Shown here in pieces: positions 18,410-26,304 of a stretch of DNA of 26,304 nucleotides (its first letter is position 1; each line of letters starts with the position of its first letter). The notes below the pieces were generated by a model. The model saw nothing but the letters and a program-made list of their open reading frames with translations. It searched no databases and had not been told where the DNA came from. The DNA comes from Silene noctiflora. Lineage: Eukaryota; Streptophyta; Magnoliopsida; Caryophyllales; Caryophyllaceae. The stretch lies in NCBI GenBank assembly GCA_009801015.1, contig VHZZ01000858.1:105608-131911 (forward strand). Reading direction: 5' to 3'. Position numbers and translations under genes: made by a program.

Positions 18410-20160
18410 GCAAGAAGTGTTTATTTTAAAACTAGAAGTTTATCAAAACTTGGTGAGGAATAACATAAAAGAAACTCATAGAAATGTTGCGCACTCTAAT
18501 TTCCCAAATATTGTAACCCAATTCAAGTTACCTCTCATGCTTCCACGTATTCCACTCCCTAAACAAAAATGCTTTGACGAACTTCCTCCAAATTTAGGAG
18601 CGCACTTATTCACCCGTAATTTTCTTTCACAACTCGAACTTACTACCTCCATAAAAATTATCAAACTTTGACCTATACATCAACCTTACATTCCACCGAT
18701 CTTTCTATTAACAAAACTAGCACAGAAAATGAATAGTCTACCAATTTTTTCTAAGACCTTAAATTTCATCAACCATATCAAAATTACCAAAAAAAATTCT
18801 CGGACAACATCTCACCACTATAAAAAAAATATATCCACTCTAAATGTGTCACTTGACGCAAGAAAAGTCGGTAGAAACTAACTAGGTAGCATAATGAGAG
18901 AAATATGACCAGCGTAAATGAGTTGGAACAAAAGGAAAATTTTCAAACAGAACATCCAGAGTTTTAACAGATTCATGAGAAGAAATCCTATAGGTATGAG
19001 GATATAAATTAACCGAAAATACTAGCAACGGCGAGATTAGGGACAAGGGAAAACAAATCAATTAAGCATTTTAAGACCAAGTTTGACAACAATGTTGTAA
19101 GAAAACAAATCTATTAAAAGTCACAATAAAAACCATTAGGAATTATAGCTCACACACCATTATTAACTTGAAGGGTTCTCTCTAACATGATATCGATCAA
19201 TCAAGATTAGGGACAACCTTAAAATTCGAGGCCGTAAATTTAGCAAAAGATTGTTCCGTCTCACAAGGCTCTAAGATAAAAAAATGAGTCCTAACAATCT
19301 GATCCACTCGTAAAAGTAACCCATAGTACTACGTTTACCACAAGATCTTGGCGTTCAAACATTTATAACATTTCAACCACATTAGATAAAACCCAAGTTA
19401 TGATTTCCTTTACACGCGCTATGATCTTTAAACATTGAACGAGTTACCTCCGGCACAACATCATTCTTGATCCTTAAGTATTCCTATCTCCTTAGATCTA
19501 AATCACCTAGTATAATATCTTCACATTATACATCCAAAATATGATAAACTCTCTTGCTAACAAAATATCACAAGTTTCAAGTTGGGACAGCCCAAAATGA
19601 GATGTAACCTAAAAACCCTATTCAAAAATGTATGGCCAGCAATTTAACTCCAAATGAGCAGAGTTATTCCTTTCAAAAGTAGGTTCCGAAAACAGAACGC
19701 CAACCAAAAGAATTATGCATTAGTCGATTCTTACCCTATATATTCACCTAAAAATAGTGAAAATTCAGTCCCCAGATATCTGTACTAACGAAGAAACCTT
19801 AAATGTTTAGATGAATACTTGTAACATCTTCATTGCACACTTTACCATTAAGAGTTATGCACAAGTTCCACTACAAAGATTTCACACTGCACCCCACTAT
19901 AATCTCTTCTTATATTCATTCAAGGGTCCACAATCTCACCTGGCTGATTCCATATAACCCTTATTCACACTCAGCAATAACTCACAAAGAGCACTTATTA
20001 TAGAGGTATAATACGCACACAAACAGATGTATATATGTAAACCAACCAGAGTATACATTCGAAATAAAACAGTGCAATCATACACACATAGCTTTACAAA
20101 TAAAAGGATGAAAACAAGTCATCCCCTTATAACTAAAAGATTAAGTCTCCTCACTTTTTT
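18410..20160. other. Gene-free repeat-like stretch
   Basis: No gene recognised on either strand. GATTAGGGACAA occurs twice (about 19035 and 19205), and AAAACAAATC(A/T)ATTAA also recurs (about 19051 and 19103). The texture, read on the minus strand (for example AACTCTGCTCATTTGGAGTT near 19655), suggests an old LTR-retrotransposon untranslated region, but no protein domain supports this. Confidence 0.25.
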
Positions 20161-20662
20161 CCCGCTCAATACATTCACCTATGCAGTTGGCCTCCTTGGA
20201 TGATGTCATTCAATAGAGTACTGTGGAAAATTGGCCCACATCTTTTAATTCTTGAACTTTCTTGAACGTATATACAAATATGAAACATGATTGACAGTGA
20301 TATATAAACGGAGTACTTTAAAAAAAGTAAACCTCTACCTATGAAACATGATTTCAGTACAACAAATCGCTTCTCCGTAATTAACAGCATTTTCTATAGG
20401 TCGTTTTGTAATAATATATTTAATCTAAATTTTATAAATATAAAAATTCATATATTCTCTGCTAAATGTTTTACGTAATTTTAATTGACAAAGCTTTAGC
20501 TTTTAATATTATAAACTTAAGAATAAATATATATACTTATACTTTAATTTAATATCTCTTATCCATAGTGTGTAAATATTTAAATTCGTTTTAACTTTTA
20601 TCATCTTTATTTAATAAGTTCTCTAATATCCCAATCTAAAAACTAACATCTCGATCTAAAAA

Positions 20663-20692
20663 CCGTGCATTTATGCACGGGATTTACACTAG
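20663..20692 (+). mobile_element. Helitron-type 3' terminus
   Basis: CCGTGCAT/ATGCACGG forms an 8-bp stem at 20663-20680, followed by GATTTACA and CTAG at 20689-20692, with T as the next base. A GC-rich hairpin a few bases before CTRR, inserted before T, is the established mark of a Helitron 3' end. The AT-rich DNA to the left (20400-20660) would be inside the element. The 5' TC end was not located, so the element's length is unknown. No Rep/helicase frame is present, so it is non-autonomous. Confidence 0.55.
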
Positions 20693-20999
20693 TATCATAT
20701 AATGCACAAATTTAAATCAAAGATAGAGAACATCATACCAGAGAATACATGCCCAAAAGAAAAAGAATGTGGTAGAACGATCTAATTAATATAAGCATAC
20801 AATGACTCAACTCAAGTAGGACACACCCGGAATTAAAGACAAGCAAGACACCATGTAAGTTCTTAAAGTGTTCTACCTAACTCTCATTTAGTCATTGTAA
20901 TAGCGATCTAAATTTTTGTTCATTTTAATTTAGGGTTATCAAGGGGGCATCGGCTTATATACTAATTGTAATAACCCGGATTTCCACATAAAAAAAATA

Positions 21000-21820
21000 C
21001 TCCCTCCAAGTTTTTGAAGTCTTCCCTATTTCCCTTTTGAGCCTATTTTTTTTATCTTCCCTTTTTTTCGGTATACTTTTATTCATTCATTATTCATCCT
21101 CTCTCCTAAAAAGTCAACAACTTTCACTACTTTATTCATTATTTATTCGGAAAATTCACGTGGTACCCCTGAACATTGTCACTTTTCACATGGTACCCAA
21201 TATTTTAAGTTTGTGTACATTGTACCCTTCACATTTCATTTTCATGCATAATGTGTCTTTTTCGTCGCTATAAAAAATTTTAATTGTGCGTAACTCCTAC
21301 ATGGAAATTTGGAATGGACAATTTTTTGTTCTAAAATGATTATCTTGTCACAATCTACGATTTGAAGTAAAAAAATTTGTCGATTGACATTTTCTATGGT
21401 TTTTTTTTCCCGAGAATCTTAAATCGACCATAATTTCGATCTTAAATTTTCGAATGACCGTTTTTCATTTTATAAAATTATAGATCTCGAAAAGATAATT
21501 AATTTTGAAAAATACATTGGTCAATTCTGATTTCTGGTCTATGATTTATGCTCAATTAAAAATTTTAAGAACGATAAAAAACACACGTCCTACTTAAAAA
21601 TTAAAGTTTAAGGGTACCATGTACACAAACTTAAAAAGTTGGATACCACGTGCAAAATGACAAAGTTTAGGGGTACCACGTGAATTTTCCGTTATTTATT
21701 TATTACTCATTCTTTATTATTTTCTCTCTCCACGACTTACACTACTTTATTTTTTCTTTATTCAATGTCTTATTTTTTGCGCAAAAAGCAAAGGGGAAGA
21801 CTTCAAAAACTTGGAGGGAG
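21000..21820. mobile_element. Stowaway-type MITE split by a nested insertion
   Basis: CTCCCTCCAAGTTTTTGAAG, continuing to TCTTCCC, at 21000-21026 is the reverse complement of the right end (GGGAAGACTTCAAAAACTTG, then GAGGGAG, ending 21820). TA flanks both sides (20998-20999 and 21821-21822). Removing the nested 544-bp element and one copy of its target duplication leaves about 268 bp, a normal Stowaway size. No coding region. Confidence 0.85.
21148..21691. mobile_element. 544-bp Mutator-type element nested in the Stowaway MITE
   Basis: The arms of 82 bp (21148-21229 and 21610-21691) are inverted copies with roughly 90% identity. Both start CGGAAAATTCACGTGGTACC. TTATTTATT lies just outside each end (21139-21147 and 21692-21700), a 9-bp target duplication. 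The interior is AT-rich and non-coding, which indicates a non-autonomous element. It inserted after the Stowaway element did. Confidence 0.85.
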
Positions 21821-22143
21821 TACAAGATCATTAAAGTGAAGTTCCTTAATACAACCGCCCTCATGGCGGAATCACCGGGGTAATGCAATGCCTCAAAAAT
21901 CACGCAGTTTAATAAAGAAACGAAAGAGAACGGTGGATGCGAATTTAAGCGTTTGAGAGGGCAAAGGACTCAATGTTTAAGATTTTTGAGTGTTTTAAGT
22001 ATAATGAAATAATGCGGAGAAGAGTTTGAATCCAACTCCTATTCTCATTATAAAGTCAACGTGCAAATCTAATTTCTACAGACCCAATTTCGAATTCCAA
22101 ATTCCGACCTGCGGCTAATTCGGAATGTCCATGGGTCCAACAA

Positions 22144-22280
22144 TTTAATGAAATAACGATTAAAACTTACGATACTTATTACAAGTTATACTGATATAAT
22201 ATTTATAATAATACTTGGGTCAAATTAAAGATAATATTACTTTATCTGTATAAAAATACTAGACGTACTATGATTAAGCT
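22144..22280. repeat. Dispersed repeat, copy 2
   Basis: Diverged copy of 16059-16180, with shared TTTAATGAAATAACGATTAA, ATAATACTTGGGTCAAATTA and ACGTACTATGATTAAG-type strings in the same order and orientation. The copy is longer by several small insertions. Confidence 0.45.
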
Positions 22281-22700
22281 AATTATAATATTCAAAGCCA
22301 AATTTAGCTTCTTTGATAAAAATAACAGTCTTAGAATATTATTTAGCCAAATTTAACTAACTACTAGTAGTATTATTATTATAAAAATAAGAGTTTAGAA
22401 TATTATTTACTCCAAATTCGAGTTTAAATATATGTGTCGCTTAGTAAAAACGTGTATTACATGTATAATCAAGCACGAGGGATATTCGATAATGTCTGTA
22501 TATGATACATATACAAATATGTACCGACATTTTTGGATATCGAAAAAAATAAAATGACATTATGAATATGGATATTCAAAGAGGCACTTTGGATTGGAAT
22601 ACTGGATATTTGATCTACCCTCTACCCCTAGTCTCGGCTCATGTGATATAGAATCTCTCCTAATTTTGCCATATAACCACTTCCATTATGTTAAATATTT

Positions 22701-22942
22701 TTTCCTATGTTCCATTTATATTATCCTACGTTCCTTTTTGGGTTGTTTTAAGGAGGGAAAAAGAACACATTTACCCCTTGATTTTGATAAAATTAGGACA
22801 ATTTAATTGTGGAGGAATGATGTAATAGTTGAAGAAGGGGTAGTATTAGATGTTCACTTTTCTCCTTACTATATTTAGAAATGGGACAACAAATTTGGCA
22901 AACACCAAGGGAAAAGGGACAGTAAAATTGGGATCGAGGGAG
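22701..22942. mobile_element. Degenerate Stowaway-like MITE
   Basis: The right end reads CTCCCTCGATCCCAATTTTA in reverse complement and is followed by TA at 22943. The left end, TTTCCTATGTTCCATTTATA, matches it at most positions. The size of 242 bp fits the class. The left TA site has decayed or shifted. Confidence 0.5.
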
Positions 22943-23206
22943 TAAAAAAATGCCCATGTGGAAGGTAATCTCACTCATTCCAATGACACGGTAAACTACA
23001 AACTTCAAAGAGAAAACATAATACACATTGTGAAGGGCAGGCCACAAGGCGAACAATAAAACCTCCAAGTTTGAATTTGAGTCTTCGTTTATTCCGGCTA
23101 CTAGTCAATTTGATTCATATCAACTTTGTTTATTTATGTTAGTGCTATTTTCCTATGGATTAACAAAGCGACATCAACCCGTGGACGTAGTGGCACAATG
23201 ACTTAC

Positions 23207-23964
23207 TTCAAAAATGATACACACATTATGGAACTGGAATACAATAGTCGAACCAAATAGAGAACATCTCTCCTAATAATACAAATATAGTAATTAAGGA
23301 TCAAATATACCAGTTCAAAATAGAGGATTTTGCAGTCCTGTAAACAATTCATTTGCACTAAAGAACATAGAGCGGGTAAGAGGCAGGGAAGACAAAAACA
23401 AGCTTACCAAATCAATGTGCGGAGGGGAGTATAGCCAAAATGTGTGAAGATTTAGGAGCATCACAAATTCTTGAACTCCAAACCAATGCTCCCAGACTTT
23501 AAGTGCTTCCATACTTTGAGATCCCGATAATACACACGATATAAAAGATCATGTGTCGCCAATCATGGTAGTTTCGCAGCTTGTTTGGAGAATCTGTACC
23601 TTAGATTTAAGGGTCAGAACATGCTTGGTATCCAGTACAAATATACAGAACTGAATATTACTTCAGCAAATATGGAATATAATTGGATAATAAAAGAACA
23701 GTAGCGGTGACATCATTTGACTGCCACCTTAACTAAAAATGTATTAAATTATAAACTATGACTTTCTATTTATCTTTGGGCTCAAATACAGAAGAGTAGA
23801 AAGGAAAGAGTAGTAGTTGTCTTCTTATTTCCCTAATTGCTGGAAATTGCCATTAAAGATCCACGAATCCCATAGTGTCATAAAGCTCCAAAACACATAC
23901 AAACCTGTTAAAAGTGGGAGACATGTACAAAGCCTCACCATATTTTTCATTATCAGAGTTCATA
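23207..23964 (-). other. Three frame-compatible exon-like segments, unknown product
   Basis: On the minus strand, 23964-23905 lies between CTAG and GTTTGT, 23513-23408 between CAAAG and GTAAGC, and 23272-23207 between ATTATTAG and GTAAGT. The frames join without a stop: MNSDNEKYGEALYM..., then MEALKVWEHWFGVQEF..., then ERCSLFGST.... The implied introns are 391 and 135 bp. I recognise no domain in the product, and splice-like strings of this quality can occur by chance in AT-rich DNA. This could be part of a minus-strand gene whose 5' exon is at 25557-25900, or a decayed gene. Confidence 0.2.
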
Positions 23965-24649
23965 CTAGATATATTTTGACTATGATTGCTGGTTGGCTAG
24001 GATTAAGAGATTAACTTATATACGATGAGAACTGGGAAAAGGAATATGTTCCCAAAATGCATATGATTTTGCACAAAAAATGATATTGCACTTGAGACAA
24101 CAACTAATGACGATGGAGCTAACTTTTTCCATTATTTGGGGTTGACAAACTCTAATTAATCAATGTTACCCTTATGAAAAAAATTATTTTGAATTTGAAA
24201 AGGTTGGGAGGGGAACGGAAAGATCAGAGAATTACTAATATCGCTAGTGGTACACGGAAATGAAGTACCACAGGCCCCATTTCATTTTGGAGTGTAATTA
24301 TTTATAGTACCAGGGAATAAAAACACAGAACTGAAATTATTTTAAGTACCAGGAAATAAAAACACAGAAGTGGAAAGGGAGCTATGGTATATTTCCTCCA
24401 AAATCTTACCTATTTCTCCTACCAAATTTATTGATCAATAAGAGTTAGTGAATTAACGAAATTGTGAATGAATATTTTTCTCCAAATCTTTCCTATTTTG
24501 AGTTTAAATATGTGTGGTAGGAACAAGGATTACTTCATTGCCCTCTAACCACACTCATCAACCGAACAAAAGAAATGGTAGCCCTCCCTTTCCCTCCAAT
24601 CTATCTATCCAAACAAAACCTGTGTCTAAATTCCGAAGAAGCTGATATG

Positions 24650-25260
24650 GGTTAAAAAGGCTCCATGGCAATGATCTGCCTCCAGTCCATTAATTTTGAT
24701 GAGTTGTAGGTATACTTAAATCCCATATGAAAGATGTGATAATTCCGTGTTTATCAAACAGCTTCCTGACCGCATTGTCATCATTCATATTTACATGAAC
24801 GACATGGTCATCCCAGGTGATGATCAAGAAGAATTGCAGACTCCCATACCTCACTTAAACTTCCATTGTCACATGAAAGATTAGAGTAAATTCAAGTATT
24901 TCCTAGGTTTGGAAAATAGTAAATCTTTTTCAAGGGACGTTTATCTCATAAAGGAATCTCCTTAAAGATTTGAAGTTGGAAGCTCAAAAGGGAACACTTG
25001 TGTCTCAACCAGATGTGTAGAGAAGGTTGGTTGGAAACCTAATCCCCACAAAACCGACATTGCATATTTTTTCAACTTGATAGATAATTTGTGCAAGCTC
25101 CGAAAAAATGGCTTTCATTTGCTGATACCTGATACTTTGTACGTCTGCTCAAGTAGCTACCTTGTGTGATTCGGATCTGCCTACCTAATCATTCGCTAGT
25201 AAATTCACTAGCAGGTATTGTATTTTACCCGGAAATTCCCTTAATCTCAGTGATCAAATA
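24650..25260 (+). pseudogene. Decayed Ty1/copia retrotransposon pol fragment (reverse transcriptase to RNase H)
   Basis: From about 24735 the frame reads DNSVFIKQ, then RIVIIHIYMNDMVIPGDDQ and KYFLGLE near 24896. These match the catalytic palm of copia reverse transcriptases, in which YMNDM replaces the usual YVDDM. A stop codon interrupts before KYFLGLE. Further on, CDSD at about 25165 and YCILPGNSL match the RNase H region, again with stops. Weaker traces of the upstream KAL.G motif start near 24655, with a frameshift. Neither LTRs nor integrase were found. The loss of the first catalytic Asp and several stops make it non-functional. Confidence 0.75.
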
Positions 25261-25445
25261 AATGACTGCGGTTTAGAGATACTATTAATGGGCTCCGTAG
25301 CTGCTAATCATGTGGAAAATGCAATGCACACATCTTTACAAAACCGCTTCCTATTGTTCAACATCAACAGCTGATTATTACCCCAGGACATGCAAATTAA
25401 AGCGTTCCATTGATTAAAATACCCTCAAAAGAATAAGAAAGGTAA

Positions 25446-25464
25446 ACAAATGATCAGGACGGAG
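25446..25464. repeat. Single Stowaway-like end
   Basis: GACGGAGGGAGTA is the typical right terminus of a Stowaway MITE with its TA. No matching left end was found nearby, so it is a remnant or a chance match. Confidence 0.3.
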
Positions 25465-25556
25465 GGAGTAATAGACAAAGGAAATACATAAGCATAAATC
25501 AGTAAGAAAAGGAACTTAAAAGCATAAATAGAAACATCAAACATCAAACATCATAC

Positions 25557-25900
25557 CTTGTGTCAATAATTTAGATGTTTTTTCCTCAAACTCAAGCTCA
25601 TTCAATTCTTCAGATAAATTCAGAAGATCAATCCCAAAATAACTCAATAATCCGCTTTAAAACATAATCTCGTGCAAACAAGAAAAAATCGCCAGAAAAT
25701 AGTTTCAGACGATTTCCCTCGATTTTCAAGAAAAATCGCCCAAAATAGCGCAGGAATACGGATACCCCCAGCTACCAAATCGTAATTCGATAGCAAAAAA
25801 TCTTTGTAGAAACTATAGAATTTAATTGAATTAATCGCGATGAAACAACACGGGGTACTGCTAGGGTTTATAAAATTGGGGGTTTGGGGGGTTTGCAGAT
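25557..25900 (-). promoter_or_regulatory. Candidate promoter-proximal 5' exon of a minus-strand gene
   Basis: Read on the minus strand, TATAAACCCTAG (25877-25866) is followed by a leader-like stretch with CGATTTTTCTTGAAAATCGA. It ends in GACACAAG|GTATGA, with the exon end at 25557. TATA-like TATAAATT lies at about 25930-25923. No long coding frame with an ATG is present, so it would be a 5' untranslated exon. From TAA at about 25652 to the donor one frame stays open (GIDLLNLSEELNELEFEEKT) but has no ATG. The AAACCCTA box is common in plant promoters of translation-related genes. The gene it would serve is not identified. Confidence 0.35.
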
Positions 25901-25920
25901 TACGAGTGCGTACACCTTGG

Positions 25921-26304
25921 TAATTTATAATGGTGGTGTTTGGTTGACACTATTGGAACGGATAATTGATTGAAAATTTGGAATGAATTTGATCAATTTT
26001 AGTGTTTGGTTAGATCATTTGAGGCAGATTATTTATAGATTCTAAATTCATTTCAATCTTTAAGAATTGGAAAAAATGGATTTATATCTCATGTACTCCA
26101 TCAGTCGTCAGCTTATGTGTTTGTTCTCCGAGCGTTTATAGGTTACATTTCGAAAAGGCTACACATACACATTGTGTATAAAATTTTTGTACACAAACCA
26201 ATAGCTACATGACACGTGGACAAACTATAGTTAGCCAAGTTAGATTAATTTAGGGTTAGGTTAGTCATTTTGGATATATAGTTAACTTATGGTTAGTTTT
26301 TATT
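25921..26304. other. Right-edge flank
   Basis: No gene seen. GTGTTTGGTTGACACTATTG at about 25937 and GTGTTTGGTTAGATCATTTG at about 26002 look like edges of TIR elements of the GTTTGGT type, but no partner end lies within the window. Confidence 0.25.

Noticed and set aside
18399..18671. 90-residue frame as a gene
   Set aside because: The listed start is a GTG inside an 18-bp tandem repeat, with no recognisable domain and LTR-relic surroundings.
21037..21273. 78-residue hydrophobic frame
   Set aside because: It lies across the ends of the Stowaway and nested Mutator-type elements.
1..26304. tRNA, rRNA or CRISPR array
   Set aside because: No T-loop GGTTCGAATC box paired with a cloverleaf was seen, no rRNA-like conserved strings, and no regularly spaced repeats with unique spacers. 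The only tandem arrays are the short ones listed.

Overview
This looks like plant nuclear DNA, from a dicot. It is AT-rich, with spliced genes (GT-AG introns), an ankyrin/PGG gene, an NB-ARC-LRR resistance gene, and many small inverted-repeat transposons. The dispersed repeats (Stowaway-like CTCCCTCC ends, GTGACGGAT Mutator-type ends, GTAAGACGGTCTTA-type ends) are of a style I associate with Caryophyllales (beet, spinach, Silene). That placement is an impression from memory, not a demonstrated assignment.

Left part (1-5161). The 3' part of an ankyrin-repeat/PGG-domain membrane protein gene lies at about 319-1553 (+) in two exons; its ankyrin exons would be off the left edge. Downstream are two diverged copies of a roughly 350-bp block (about 1747-2140 and 3104-3440). 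Each copy contains a short segment resembling the N-terminus of the proteasome beta-6 (PBF1) subunit. A relic of the PGG gene's 3' end follows at about 3588-3672. The rest up to 5161 holds a short tandem repeat and the probable promoter of the next gene.

Centre (5162-14052). One intact-looking CC-NB-ARC-LRR immune receptor gene on the + strand. Exon 1 (5162-6729) encodes the coiled-coil and NB-ARC domains, and exon 2 (12864-14052) encodes the LRR. The splice junction keeps the frame and gives 918 residues. The 6134-bp intron between them carries a 157-bp foldback element, a GTGCC-rich tract, an 815-bp Stowaway-like element with an A41 run inside, and a CCCGA-rich tract.

Right part (14053-26304). 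Essentially repeat-derived: inverted-repeat elements (two clear Mutator-type ones with 9-bp target duplications), a gypsy-LTR-like relic interrupted by a TIR element that is itself interrupted by a GGGTC-rich insertion, a Helitron 3' terminus, a Stowaway element broken by a 544-bp Mutator-type element, and a decayed Ty1/copia reverse transcriptase-RNase H fragment. A candidate promoter and 5' exon (25557-25900, minus strand) and three frame-compatible exon-like segments (23207-23964, minus) hint at a minus-strand transcription unit of unknown identity.

The most unusual observation is that the GGGTC/CCCGA/GTGCC-rich tracts are not shapeless low-complexity DNA. Three such tracts share related short inverted ends and have candidate 8-9 bp target duplications (exact in one, 8-bp exact in the second, imperfect in the third), so they behave like a family of inserted elements.
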